A DNA stretch of 64,000 nt from Clostridium sp. OF09-36 (lineage in GTDB: Bacteria; Bacillota; Clostridia; Lachnospirales; Lachnospiraceae), in assembly GCF_003481985.1 (NCBI RefSeq), contig NZ_QUMD01000002.1:124001-188000 (forward strand), given 5' to 3'. The notes beneath the pieces are model-generated. The model saw nothing but the letters and a program-made list of their open reading frames with translations. It had not been told where the DNA came from and did no database searches. Shown in pieces: positions 17,499 through 26,522 of the stretch. Position 1 is the first letter of the stretch, and each line of letters begins with the position of its first letter. A program made the position numbers and the translations under genes.

Positions 17499-17708
17499 CT
17501 ATTCTTGCGGCCAGAATAAATCATCCAGTGTTTTATCCAGTGCCTTGCAGATTGCGATGCATAAGTAAATGCTTGGATTATAGTCTCCCTTTTCAATTGC
17601 GCTGATCGTCTGCCGGGACACACTGCAAAGCTTTGCAAGTTCTTCCTGCGACAGATCCTTTCCGGCTCTCGCAGCCTTCATTCTAAGATTCTTCATCTTC
17701 TTCCTCAT
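17499..17708 (-). CDS. Small Cro/CI-type regulator
   Basis: A 69-residue DNA-binding protein that is nearly all helix-turn-helix (LSQEELAKLCSVSRQTISAI, NPSIYLCIAICKALDKTLDD). Such short repressors usually travel with a membrane protein of unknown function, as here. The start overlaps the end of the upstream membrane gene by 26 bases, indicating translational coupling. Confidence 0.88.
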   Translation of the reverse strand: MRKKMKNLRMKAARAGKDLSQEELAKLCSVSRQTISAIEKGDYNPSIYLCIAICKALDKTLDDLFWPQE

Positions 17709-18216
17709 TTCTACCGGCTTTTCGAATCACGATAGCTCCGGAAATCAGCAGGAAACAGATTACGCACAGAAGGTTAGCCCCTCCCGCCCCAAAGTCCAGC
17801 ACACCATGTTCCAAAAAACGGCCGCTGCGGATGCTCTGGAATAAAGATGCGCCGTTGCTCACAATAAGAAATACGCATAACAGAAGATACCGGTTTCCGT
17901 TTTCCAGTACCCGGAAGAATGCATTGTTCAAGATAGAATATACAGCAAACACAGTAACTCCTGCATATAAGATCACGAACAGCAGCATATCGGTTGTCAT
18001 ATAATTCGAGATATTCAAACCATCTGCGTCATACAAAAGTCCCGTCACAGCCAGCAGCACAATAACTGCCGAAAAACCCAGCTTATACGCATCCCCCCGG
18101 ATCTGCAGCTGCATTTCATCATAATGCAGTGCACCGGCTTTTTTCCTGGTGACAAGAAAAATGATACAAAATATTAACGTAAAACTCAATAGTGCGGCAA
18201 AACTATGGTTCAACAT
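17683..18216 (-). CDS. Five-helix membrane protein paired with a small HTH regulator
   Basis: A 177-residue protein with about five hydrophobic segments (e.g. ALLSFTLIFCIIFLV, FSAVIVLLAVTGLLYDADGL, LLCVICFLLISGAIVI) and an acidic tail NEEEDEES. It resembles DUF2178-like membrane proteins found with YozG-type regulators. GGAGGAGGG precedes the ATG. The role is unknown; the coupling suggests the HTH and membrane proteins act together. Confidence 0.65.
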   Translation of the reverse strand: MLNHSFAALLSFTLIFCIIFLVTRKKAGALHYDEMQLQIRGDAYKLGFSAVIVLLAVTGLLYDADGLNISNYMTTDMLLFVILYAGVTVFAVYSILNNAFFRVLENGNRYLLLCVFLIVSNGASLFQSIRSGRFLEHGVLDFGAGGANLLCVICFLLISGAIVIRKAGRNEEEDEES

Positions 18217-18267
18217 AAAAACCCTCCTCCTTGTTTTTTATATTACGTGTTTTGTCTTGTTGAGTTC

Positions 18268-18296
18268 ATTGTAATATTTCGCGTGCATTATGTCAA
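18268..18296 (-). promoter_or_regulatory. Promoter of the membrane protein-HTH pair
   Basis: Minus strand TTGACA (18291-18296), 17-base spacer, TACAAT (18268-18273). Confidence 0.85.
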
Positions 18297-18352
18297 GTTT
18301 ATTTTACATTTTTCTTTTAAATGCGAACATCAGGACGTTGCGCGATATTATG

Positions 18353-18394
18353 AAAAAGTCGGAGAATCCGCGTATGAATGGATTTCCCGACTTC
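18353..18394 (-). terminator. Terminator after the SWIM-domain gene
   Basis: AAGTCGG (18356-18362) pairs with CCGACTT (18387-18393), extended by GGATT/AATCC. On the minus strand it ends in TTTTTC, eleven bases after the SWIM gene stop. Confidence 0.75.
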
Positions 18395-18404
18395 ATCTTA
18401 TTCT

Positions 18405-18839
18405 CTACCAATAACCATTTCTTCTATCTTCCAACTCCACAAGCGCATTATATAATTGCTCTTGCAATTCCACCTTCGAAAGACTGTTTACATATTCCCG
18501 AAGTTCCTCAAAATGCTGCCGTTCCTCCTCTTCTTCCTCCTTCTCCCATTCTTCCACCTTTTTCAGAAACTCGTCCACAACTGTAGGTTCTGCTGTAAAA
18601 TACAAGGCTATCATATGCTTGCAGATCACTCGTCTGCCAGCAGCAAAAGGACAATTACAATTTGACTTTCTTGGATGCAGTTTATCAATATGTACAGAAT
18701 AACTGTTTCCGTCGCTTCCAAATACTATTCCATCATAAGTCTCTTCTCCCGTCTTTTTCCATGAACGCACTTTTTTATTTTTATAATAGTCCATACCTCG
18801 CCAAACTGAATTGCCGCTGGCCAGTTCTATTAACCCCAT
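18405..18839 (-). CDS. SWIM zinc-finger protein
   Basis: A 144-residue protein with the SWIM zinc motif CNC then CKH (SNCNCPFAAGRRVICKHMIA) at about residues 60-80. A very acidic coiled segment follows (EEWEKEEEEEERQHFEELRE). SWIM domains bind DNA or protein partners and often sit near helicases or restriction genes. Here the gene lies five bases downstream of a truncated type III restriction gene, so it may belong to that island. Confidence 0.75.
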   Translation of the reverse strand: MGLIELASGNSVWRGMDYYKNKKVRSWKKTGEETYDGIVFGSDGNSYSVHIDKLHPRKSNCNCPFAAGRRVICKHMIALYFTAEPTVVDEFLKKVEEWEKEEEEEERQHFEELREYVNSLSKVELQEQLYNALVELEDRRNGYW

Positions 18840-18843
18840 TCCA

Positions 18844-20310
18844 TCACACCTCCTCTGCCAATGTTATCTTATTGTTTTCTAATTTCACCACCTTAAAACT
18901 TTTATCCGAAACATTCAGGCCATCGCAGTTTCTTAAGAAAAGCATGTACTGATTTGAAAATTCGAAATTAATAAACCGTCGCATGCCATAATAATCATCC
19001 ATCACATCGTAAGTAATGTCCTCGATTATCGCCGTGGCCTTTTCGTCATTGATAAGAGCCGCAGCCTTGATAATAAATTCTTCCGGATTATCCTTAAACT
19101 GCTTAAACACATTTGGTTGAATACCCTTCAGAACCTGAATGACTGCCTTGCGGATGAGTCCTGTTTTATCCACAAGCTTGCCGATCAGATCGTATTTCAC
19201 ATTCGTACTGGCAGTTATAGTACGACCGTAGCTTGCAGACTCTTCTTTCACAAAGGAAGCCCCGGATACCAGCTCTTCCTTGGACTCAATTGTCTCCATT
19301 GTTCCTGTTTCCACCTTGAAGACGATTTTGGATACTCTAAGTTTACAATCAAGAGACTGAATAGCCTTGCGGATCAGCTCCTCGGTATCAAAGTCAACCA
19401 CGTAGGTAGATTTGGCATTAATCTTCGCCCACAGTGCCTTAAATTCAGGCATAGCAAGCTTATTTTCATCCACATGCAACTCCACGTTATTACTTCTGGC
19501 ATTTTCAGGCATCATAGATTTGCCGTCATAAACAGTATCGATAATCTCAATCACAGAAGCAGCAGAATCTGCCACTTCCTCAGCAACCTTAATCTCATGA
19601 TTAGCCTTGTCGGCATAGTATTTATCTGTGAGGATACCTTTCTTGTCAATGTAGCCGTTGACTATCAAGTCAAAATGAATCGCTCTTGCCGTATCCTGAT
19701 CGACAACCTGTTCATTGCCCTTATCATCCTTAATTACCTTACCAACAAATAAGTCTTCCGTAATCGCACGAGGTCGATCAGCCACTGCTTCGGCAATTTC
19801 TGTTTGTAAACCTTTTGCAAAACTATCATAGCTTTCACTGGCAATAACGGTCAGCACATTGACATTCTGTACGTCTTCCCCCAGCGCATTGGCGTCCATA
19901 CGCTCACCGTCCTGATTGACGCAAAGGCGCAGTCCACGCCCAACTTCCTGGCGCTTACGTACCTCACTGCTGCTCTGCTTCAAGGTACAGATCTGGAATA
20001 CATTCGGGTTATCCCAGCCCTCTCTCAGGGCAGAATGAGAGAAGATAAAACGAACCGGAGAACGCTTTGGATCACGCTCCAACAGCAATTCTTTGTTCTT
20101 CATAATCAGCTCATAGGCATCCACATCATCCGTCGTGCTTTCCTTTCGTCCCACCTTGGAGTCAATCATATTACCCTTTTTGTCTATGGAGAAGTATCCG
20201 GCGTGAGTCCTCTCAACAGGAATCGCCTGCAAATACTTCATGTAGTCATCCTCACCGATGCCGATCTGCAAACTACCAATGATATCATTATACTCTTCCA
20301 CGAACATCAT
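18844..20310 (-). pseudogene. Type III restriction enzyme Res subunit, C-terminal part only
   Basis: The last 488 residues of a Res-like helicase-nuclease. Helicase motifs V-VI are visible (RFIFSHSALREGWDNPNVFQ, SSSEVRKRQEVGRGLRLC), followed by the long C-terminal region that normally ends with the nuclease domain. Walker A/B motifs and the N-terminal 400 or more residues are missing. The 5' edge merges directly into a DUF1016-like fragment near 20310-20325, which marks a deletion junction. No Mod subunit is present. Confidence 0.8.
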
Positions 20311-20473
20311 CGCCAGAAATCCGAAACAATGTATCGGATTTCTCTTTTATGAATTTCCGAAACAATGTTTCGGAAATTCGTCCCTGATAGTTCAAATAAA
20401 ACTTTCTTGCATTTTCAAGAGTATCAACAGAAAATCCCTTTTCATATAACTCCCTATATGAAAAACCATACAT
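20311..20473 (-). pseudogene. DUF1016/YhcG-like nuclease fragment
   Basis: A short frame, MYGFSYRELYEKGFSVDTLE then NARKFYLNYQGRISETLFRK, resembles the N-terminal domain of DUF1016 (YhcG-type, PDDEXK-associated) proteins. A TGA lies just before the first Met, and the similarity ends where the Res remnant begins. The fragment encodes two near-copies of DTLFR/ETLFRK. At DNA level these form two adjacent hairpins (20315-20343 and 20351-20379). Confidence 0.5.
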
Positions 20474-20610
20474 TGTTCAGAAACCATGTCATCTTCATCA
20501 TCCATTTCAATTAAATCCCATTACCTTCTAAAAGTCCAAAAATATAATATGCCGCCACCTACACACAATTCTCGTTTTTGGTTTTGGGTCAATGTTTGGT
20601 CAAAGGGCAG

Positions 20611-20652
20611 AAAAAATCCCCGCAAGCCCTTATTTTTCAAGGGTTTGCGGGG
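20611..20652 (-). terminator. Original guaA terminator, now displaced by the mobile element
   Basis: CCCCGCAAGCCCT pairs with AGGGTTTGCGGGG (20618-20652). On the minus strand it is followed by ATTTTTT. The bases just before it on that strand are GAGTTTGAATAG, the last codons and stop of guaA as it would read without the element. It is therefore best explained as the native guaA terminator, separated from its gene by the 8.7 kb insertion. Confidence 0.85.
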
Positions 20653-20661
20653 TTGTGTTAC

Positions 20662-20672
20662 TATTCAAACTC
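20662..20672 (+). repeat. attL core of the element
   Basis: TATTCAAACTC, identical to the sequence at the end of guaA (29390-29400) and in the same orientation. With the flanking base it forms GAGTTTGAATAG on the minus strand, a guaA-style ending with stop TAG. Confidence 0.8.
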
Positions 20673-20772
20673 TACAAAGACTAACGCTTTTTGTTTAGGA
20701 ATTATTCTCTGTAATGTTTCTCGTTCTTTTGATTATTTGATATATCCATATTATCCTGCCTATACGAGCTAA

Positions 20773-20790
20773 TGTTATCATTTTGTTATC
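20773..20790 (+). repeat. Left arm-type repeat (two GTTATC sites 11 bp apart)
   Basis: TGTTATCATTTTGTTATC differs by one base from 29311-29328 at the other end and has the same orientation. Inverted GATAAC copies follow at 20797 and 20811. These are candidate integrase arm-binding sites. Confidence 0.6.
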
Positions 20791-20890
20791 GGCATTGATA
20801 ACACCTACTCGATAACTGTGGATAATAACTATATGTAGCATGTCAAATTATAAGCTATTTTGCTTAGAGATTCAACACAAAACTGAAATT

Positions 20891-21388
20891 TTACTTTTCC
20901 TTATATTCATCTGGTATTGCTATTTGAAATGTTTCACACAACAGCATCACATCATGCACATCATTTTTATCGTGTTCATATCCCAAATGAAGCATTACCT
21001 GACTCAATGGTTCAATACAAGAAACAGTTATATCTCCAACTTTTCCAATACCGGAAAAAGTTTTTGATGGAAATATATCTCCCTCATAAACAATTCCGTC
21101 ATCTGTAAATTCAAAACAATGTAAATCAATGATTCTTTGTTTATCATCTTTCCAGACAGTATGACCATCCGTTGTATAATCAGTATTTACTTCCTCAAAT
21201 CCATGCTGCTTAATCACATAAATATAATCATGATAATGTTTCAGTTCAACAAACAAATCAATATCATTGTGTATTCTTGATTCTCTTTTAAGAAGTGCAT
21301 CAACACCCCATCCGCCATCTAAATATACTTTAATTTCGTTTTGCAAAGCATATTTTATAATTTCACATGCATCTTCTGTACGTACCAT
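20891..21388 (-). CDS. Lincosamide nucleotidyltransferase, Lnu(C)-like
   Basis: A 165-residue nucleotidyltransferase-fold enzyme with VYLDGGWGVDALL and HNDIDLFVE (metal-binding Asp pair), VWKDDKQRIIDLHCFEFTDD and the C-terminal QVMLHLGYEHDKNDVHDVML. Size and these motifs fit the small Lnu(A/C/P) family that adenylylates lincomycin and clindamycin. GGAGG precedes the ATG. It lies 84 bases downstream of the ABC-F gene on the same strand and likely shares its attenuated transcript. Activity against a given drug is inferred from family only. Confidence 0.85.
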   Translation of the reverse strand: MVRTEDACEIIKYALQNEIKVYLDGGWGVDALLKRESRIHNDIDLFVELKHYHDYIYVIKQHGFEEVNTDYTTDGHTVWKDDKQRIIDLHCFEFTDDGIVYEGDIFPSKTFSGIGKVGDITVSCIEPLSQVMLHLGYEHDKNDVHDVMLLCETFQIAIPDEYKEK

Positions 21389-21472
21389 AATCTATCCTCC
21401 AAATTCAAATCTTTGTATGCTTTCCAACTCACTAAAAGCCTGAAATTTGTCAGTCTTTCATCCTTTTTGTTA

Positions 21473-23017
21473 TCAATCACCAATTAGCTGTAATCCATTA
21501 GGATTTAGCTGATATATTTTATCGCACACCTCTTCAATATACTTTCTATCGTGAGAAATGCTAATGACAGCCCCCGGAAATTCTCGGAGCATTTTTCTTA
21601 TTACCGGACCGGACAATGGTGAAAAATTTCTTGTCGGTTCATCCAGAATAAGAACATTTGCACCACTTAAGCTCATCCTCAAGAGAAGCACTTTCGCCTT
21701 TTGTCCGCCTGATAACTCCCGAATCGGATGCTCCATTTCATCTGGTGTGTATTTAAGTGAACCAAGGTATGTTCTAATTCTTGTACGCTCTTCTTTATCT
21801 CCTGTTTTATCAAGGTAATCAACCGGTGTAACATCCAAATCCAGCAGGTCTTCATAAGTTTGAGGCATATATTCTGCTTTAATGTCATTCCGATTTAGGA
21901 GTTCTTCCGCTATCTTTTTTAGAAGAGTCGTTTTTCCTGCCCCGTTGGCTCCTATCATACAGATTTTTTCTGAACCTTTTATTTTTAAATGAATTCCTTC
22001 TGCTAAAATTCTTTTGCCATCCGGAGTCACAAGCTTTGAAAGTTCATATTCTATGACCGTTTTTCCTGCGGGAATGTGTGAGTTTTCATCCCCTAATTTG
22101 ACAAAGATTGCTTCTTCCTGTTCCGGCATCTGAGTCATATTTTCATCTTCTTTTTCAAATCTTCGTTCCATTGCCTTAACCGTATGCATTTTGTCCTTTA
22201 AGTTTTTGGCAACAGACGGTGCTTGTCTGGTACAACTTCTTAATGCACCTTGTACACTCTGCATAACTCTTTGATATTTTTCATCGCGAATCTTTTTCTC
22301 CCTACGGTCACTCAGTGCCCGCTGTTTTTGGATTTCAAATTTATGAAGCCGTTCTTCCACATAGCGTCTATAGGGAAGCTTTGCCACGGTATATCTCGCC
22401 TTTGTTTTTCGTATAATCTGCTCGATATGTATCACCATGTTGGCAGTACGCTCTATCAGCGTTTCATCGTGTGAAATAAAAAGCACAATGTGCTTCCAGT
22501 CATTTATGATTTTTTCCAGTAATGTAAGCGTCGCAATGTCGATGTCATTGGAAGGTTCGTCCAACAACAGCACAGAAACATCGCGAATGAAAAGCCTCAT
22601 AAGTTGTGTCTTGACTTTTTCGCCTCCTGAAAGACTACCCATTGTCTGGTTACTGTAGAAAAAATCATTTTTCATTCCAAATTTTCCCGCAATAACAGAC
22701 AATTCTTTAGGCGTTTTCTCCCAGAATATTTCCTCTTCAGAAAAATATTCGTATATTGTTTTTTCCTTATCTTCATCGAGCATCTCCTGCGGAAGATAAC
22801 CAAGACGTTCGTGTCCCATTATCCTTTCCCCATCTGCTTCTATATAGTTTTCTACAAGCGACGGATTGTATATCCACTTCATTAATGTCGATTTCCCATT
22901 TCCCTCTTCTCCAATAATAACTGCCTTATCTCCATCATTTAGCACAAGGTTGAAATCATTAAGAATTATTCTCAGGTCTTTTTTATGTGTTAAATTTAAT
23001 TTTTTTATCTGCAACAT
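21473..23017 (-). CDS. ABC-F ATPase, putative ribosome-protection resistance protein
   Basis: A 514-residue protein with two ABC ATPase cassettes and no membrane helices. The first has Walker A GEEGNGKST, signature SLSGGEKVK and Walker B LLLDEPSNDID; the second has GANGAGKTT, LSGGQKAK and LILDEPTRNFS. A charged linker (about 190-300) between them would reach into the ribosome in ABC-F factors. The ATG at 23017 with AAGGAG is chosen over an upstream start that adds 17 unlike residues. The attenuator leader and the neighbouring lnu gene favour antibiotic resistance (lincosamide, pleuromutilin or streptogramin type) over a housekeeping role. The subclass is not assigned. Confidence 0.8.
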   Translation of the reverse strand: MLQIKKLNLTHKKDLRIILNDFNLVLNDGDKAVIIGEEGNGKSTLMKWIYNPSLVENYIEADGERIMGHERLGYLPQEMLDEDKEKTIYEYFSEEEIFWEKTPKELSVIAGKFGMKNDFFYSNQTMGSLSGGEKVKTQLMRLFIRDVSVLLLDEPSNDIDIATLTLLEKIINDWKHIVLFISHDETLIERTANMVIHIEQIIRKTKARYTVAKLPYRRYVEERLHKFEIQKQRALSDRREKKIRDEKYQRVMQSVQGALRSCTRQAPSVAKNLKDKMHTVKAMERRFEKEDENMTQMPEQEEAIFVKLGDENSHIPAGKTVIEYELSKLVTPDGKRILAEGIHLKIKGSEKICMIGANGAGKTTLLKKIAEELLNRNDIKAEYMPQTYEDLLDLDVTPVDYLDKTGDKEERTRIRTYLGSLKYTPDEMEHPIRELSGGQKAKVLLLRMSLSGANVLILDEPTRNFSPLSGPVIRKMLREFPGAVISISHDRKYIEEVCDKIYQLNPNGLQLIGD

Positions 23018-23065
23018 TAAAGTTTCTCCTTTTCGAAGTCTGAGCCAATTATTATTTTGAACACA

Positions 23066-23104
23066 CAAAAACGAGTCTTTTTTGCATACGCAAAAATAGA
23101 CTCG
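23066..23104 (-). terminator. Attenuator terminator in the ABC-F leader
   Basis: GAGTC and GACTC arms (23072-23077 with 23099-23104), extended by A/T pairs around GCGTATGC, followed by TTTTTGTG on the minus strand. It sits about 50 bases before the ABC-F start, so it must be bypassed for expression. Confidence 0.85.
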
Positions 23105-23237
23105 CTAAATAGCCCCTTATTTCTTTTCCAAAAGGAAAACAAAGGAAATGCCTCTTGCGATAATCCAACTTAAGCGTACACAAAACAAACCTATTCTCTA
23201 CAGGCTCAATAACTATATGTGTCTTACTTAAATCAAA

Positions 23238-23252
23238 TTATCTATTAATCAT
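23238..23252 (-). CDS. Four-codon upstream ORF (MINR) in the ABC-F leader
   Basis: ATG ATT AAT AGA TAA on the minus strand, with AAGGTGAGG two bases upstream. That Shine-Dalgarno sequence is stronger than chance would give. It lies about 45 bases after the promoter and 130 bases before the attenuator. Very short upstream ORFs of this kind sense ribosome-targeting drugs in leaders of ABC-F and methylase genes. Its translation is inferred, not shown. Confidence 0.65.
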   Translation of the reverse strand: MINR

Positions 23253-23296
23253 TTCCTCACCTTACACAAAATGTGCCTTTCTTTCTTCTAATGGCA

Positions 23297-23325
23297 ATAC
23301 TATCATACTGTATTTTTTGTGTCAA
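23297..23325 (-). promoter_or_regulatory. Promoter of the ABC-F/lnu operon
   Basis: Minus strand TTGACA (23320-23325), 17-base spacer, TAGTAT (23297-23302). The leader to the ABC-F ATG is about 275 bases. Confidence 0.8.
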
Positions 23326-23470
23326 TACATTTCACCTTATGGAAGTGCAAATTAAAATTTTCACTTCCTAATTATACATCCAACCATTACGAAATTCAAT
23401 CTTTCACAACCTCTTTACAACCACAACCACAGCACTCCAGCAAACGCAGGAGCACCATACCGTAAAACGC

Positions 23471-23848
23471 TTATGTGTAAATCAACTCCGTTCCTACAAC
23501 TTCCCTCACACAAGCCTGAATATTATTCATTCTTCCAATCCATTCGTAGGGATTATCTTTCTTTAATTGTTCCGTCACATCTTGTCTGTCGGCATATTCC
23601 TTTACCAGTCGAAGAAACATATCCTCTGCTTGCTTATCGACTTCTGCAAGATAACTATGCAGCTTTCCGCTTGTCAGCAGGTTCATATATAACACTTTAT
23701 AGTGTTCCTTTAAATGCCTTGCATGTCGTTTCCCCCATAAACCAATCGGCTCTATTTCTTCTTCGGCTGGTACTGTGATGTTCGGCAATAAATAATCACC
23801 CACCTGTCTATAAGTTCCGCCCATTTCTTCAAAAATTGTCTTTGTCAT
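23471..23848 (-). CDS. TnpV-family transposon protein
   Basis: A 125-residue protein beginning MTKTIFEEMGGTYRQVGDYL, with LWGKRHARHLKEH, LNLLTSGKLHSYLAEVD-like text and the end RMNNIQACVREVV. This is the TnpV family carried by many mobilizable elements of Clostridia. Its biochemical role is not established. It lies immediately downstream of the relaxase gene and is probably co-transcribed with it. Confidence 0.85.
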   Translation of the reverse strand: MTKTIFEEMGGTYRQVGDYLLPNITVPAEEEIEPIGLWGKRHARHLKEHYKVLYMNLLTSGKLHSYLAEVDKQAEDMFLRLVKEYADRQDVTEQLKKDNPYEWIGRMNNIQACVREVVGTELIYT

Positions 23849-23874
23849 TTTCCTTTTCCTCCTGTGATTTTTGT

Positions 23875-25034
23875 CTATCGTGATCGTGTATTATCACGCT
23901 TGCGACCTTTAACTGTTCTTGCCTGCTCCAACAAATCATCTATCTGTTTGCGACCAAAAACCTTACGGAGCAGGCTGTAATCTTTATTTTCTGCTTTTAG
24001 GATTTTGTTTTCTTCGGTCAATCTTTCATTGACTTTCTCCAAACGCTGATTGGTGCGGTATAACTGTGCATTCGCTGTATTCAGCCTATGATAGTTGTCC
24101 CACCCCTCAAAGCAGCGGGCAAGCACCGTTTTGACAAGTTGCTTCAATTTCCTTACAACCGGCTCTGCCATTTTGGTTTATATGCCTTTGCAGTCATAAA
24201 TTTCTCTGGTTCTGGCAACTGATATTTCGGTGCAGTATCAAGCTCTATTTCAAGATTTGACAGCTCGTCTTTTGCCTTATCATAGTTCAATACTCGTTCC
24301 GACAACACATCAAATTCAATCTGTTTCTGCTCGATTTTCGCACCTAATGCCGCCACTTCTTTTTCTCTTTCCTGCTTTTTATAATCCAAAACAGAAAGAT
24401 GTTTTTCGTGTGTGCCTAAATGTTCCCACTCAATCCCATAACGTTCCATCACCGCCGCAAGCTGTTCTTTTTCGGACTGTATCCATTGCGACCACTCCGT
24501 ATCGCCACGACTGCCGCCCTTAAAACCTTGCGTTGCAAGAGCCTGCTTTAGTGACACTCTTGTATCAAGTCCACGCTTGCTGCCTGTGGTAAAAGGTACA
24601 AAATCTATGTGCAGATGTGGTGTAGCTTCATCCATATGCAGATGAGCCGAGAACACCCGAAGCTGTGGATTTCGCTCCTGAAAACCCTGATAGTATTCAT
24701 CTAAAATCTGCTTTGCCAGTTCTCCGTTTTCCGTATCGGCGTTCATATTTCCCTTACCGCCCACCTGTAAAATGATTTCGTGGAACGGTTTTTCCTGCTT
24801 GGAACTTCGGATTTTTTCATAATAATCTTTTATCTTTCGGTCTGACCTTATCTGCTTGGCATTGTATCTTTCCAATGCTTCATCAAACAATTCGTGATAA
24901 ACTGTCTTTATATTTTCATTGCAGTAGTCGATATTGAGATGAGTACGAGTTCCGTCTACATTTTCTGCTCGGAACTTTCGGCTATTGTGATTGACCGAGC
25001 CTTTACCGACCATTGCACTTATCGTTCTCTGCAT
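23875..25034 (-). CDS. MobV-family relaxase (frameshifted)
   Basis: Plasmid mobilization/recombination (Pre/Mob) relaxase that nicks oriT. The N-terminal domain has AMVGKGSVNHNSRKF and the metal-binding motif HLHMDEATPHLHIDFVPF. A long coiled-coil follows. Near 24171 the frame breaks in an A-run: AAACCAAAATGG with one more A would read straight into MAEPVVRKLKQLVKTVLARC and the remaining 98 residues of coiled-coil C-terminus. Joined length is about 386 residues. The start MQRTISAMVG at 25034 has GGGAG eight bases upstream. Confidence 0.85.
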
Positions 25035-25367
25035 TTTTTCATCTCCCATCTGTAAATTTCAACATTCTCAGGTTTGTTACTTTTGTCAAAAGTAACGCAA
25101 AAGCACTTTTGACGGGTACACCCATCAAAAATGCGACCTGTAAACAGGTTTTGCGTTCTCCGAAGGCTCTCCGAGGGGTGAGCGTGTGCCGGTGGCACAC
25201 ACGCCTGCGAACCGACCGAGCCAGCAGGCGAGACCAAAGAGCCGCCTTTGAAAAGGCACTCTCTGCACACTCCCCTAAACTTTATCCGGTGTCAAAGTGT
25301 GACGATGGTGACAATGTTTTTCACAGCGTGCTGCTCTCAAAAACATTGACACCTTTGACACCGTTTG
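25035..25367. other. Noncoding region upstream of the relaxase, candidate oriT
   Basis: About 330 bases without a gene. It holds two clear hairpins: GTTACTTTT/AAAAGTAAC with a 3-base loop (25076-25096), and GCGTGTGCC/GGCACACACGC (25182-25204). It also holds repeated GTCAAA/TTTGAC and GTGTCAAAG/CTTTGACAC pairs near 25295-25360. MobV elements keep oriT directly upstream of mob, so this is the expected place. I cannot point to the nick site. Confidence 0.45.
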
Positions 25368-26522
25368 TCACGCCGTCTGCTCGGTTTCTTTCCAAAGTGA
25401 AACCTTTCTTCCGTCGTGTGTGCGGCTGTTCTGATAACGGATACCGTAATCACGAAACAGCCTGCTTGCGTTGATACTGAGCCTTAAAGAAAGTACATTC
25501 GGCTTTATATCCACCGCAAGCCTTTCGCAAAGTTCCGAAGCAGTTCCTTCCCATCTGTCACTTTCCGAAAAGAGCGTATCCGCTATCTTCTCAAGCAGAG
25601 GTTCGGGCGGTTCTTTCCACATCTCCGTTTCCGATTTTGCAAAGTTCCACACCAATCGCTCGCTGTCCCTTACAAGATGGATTTTCATATCCTGCTGGTC
25701 TCTGCCAGCAACATCAAGTGTGGCATTGTTGGAAGTACGCTTGTCCTTACTGAGAACAAATGCACCGTCTGCCGCACCCATCAGACCATTCGTGCCTGAA
25801 ATCATATCGAATATATCTTCCGATTTTTGTTTGCGTGTATGATGAACAATAAGCATTGAAACCTTGTAACTGTCTGCCAACGCTTTCAGCCTTGCCACAA
25901 CATCATAATCACTTGCGTAGCTGTAATCTGCTCCGCCTGCTTCACGCACACGCTTTAAGGTGTCTATGATAATCAAGCCTGTGTCTGGGTGTTCCCTCAT
26001 AAACCCTCTTATCTGTTCTTCCAGTCCGCCATTGACCGTTTTACATTCCGTTGCGAAATACAGATTGCCTGTCTCCTTTGCACCGAACATCTGAAACAAT
26101 CGCTTCTGCAAACGTGGGTAATCATCTTCAAGGGCAAAATAAAGCACCGTTGCCTTACGCACCTTATACTCCCAAAGCGGTGTGCCTGTGCTGATATGAT
26201 AGGCAAGCTGTGCCATCATAAAGCTCTTTCCCACTTTCGGGGAACCTACGAAAAGGTAAGTTCCCCTTTGGAGCAGACCGTCGATAAGTGGTGTCTGAAC
26301 CTCAAACACCGTATCATACAGCGTTGTCATTGATACTGTTTTCAGATAGGAAGGGTCTAACTGTCTGAGTATTTCCCTTTGCATTTCTTCAAAAGATTGC
26401 TCGTACCCCTTGAAATCCGTATCCTGATTGACTATACTATTGTCAGTACATTTGGAAAGTGACTGTTCCGCATCTGTTGCCGCAGATACATTTGGAATAG
26501 TCATTTCTTTTTTATTCTCCAT
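25368..26522 (-). CDS. RepA-like AAA ATPase/helicase
   Basis: RecA-fold ATPase of about 384 residues related to RepA-type replicative helicases (AAA_25). Walker A is GSPKVGKSFMM and Walker B is LIIIDTLKR, followed by a sensor strand MLIVHHTRKQ. The C-terminal 80 residues look like a winged-helix region (EGTASELCERLAVDIKPNVL). The ATG at 26522 is chosen for its six-base spacing from AGGAGAGG. It may support replication of the excised element. It overlaps the upstream gene's stop. Confidence 0.85.
   Translation of the reverse strand: MENKKEMTIPNVSAATDAEQSLSKCTDNSIVNQDTDFKGYEQSFEEMQREILRQLDPSYLKTVSMTTLYDTVFEVQTPLIDGLLQRGTYLFVGSPKVGKSFMMAQLAYHISTGTPLWEYKVRKATVLYFALEDDYPRLQKRLFQMFGAKETGNLYFATECKTVNGGLEEQIRGFMREHPDTGLIIIDTLKRVREAGGADYSYASDYDVVARLKALADSYKVSMLIVHHTRKQKSEDIFDMISGTNGLMGAADGAFVLSKDKRTSNNATLDVAGRDQQDMKIHLVRDSERLVWNFAKSETEMWKEPPEPLLEKIADTLFSESDRWEGTASELCERLAVDIKPNVLSLRLSINASRLFRDYGIRYQNSRTHDGRKVSLWKETEQTA

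Noticed and set aside
23238..23300. Leader of the ABC-F gene read as an Erm-type multi-hairpin leader with a long leader peptide
   Set aside because: Only a four-codon ORF with a good ribosome site and a single clear terminator are present; no second leader peptide could be supported.
25368..26522. Element interpreted as an integrated plasmid with a Rep initiator
   Set aside because: The RepA-like protein is a RecA-fold helicase type common in integrative elements; no initiator protein or plasmid origin was seen.
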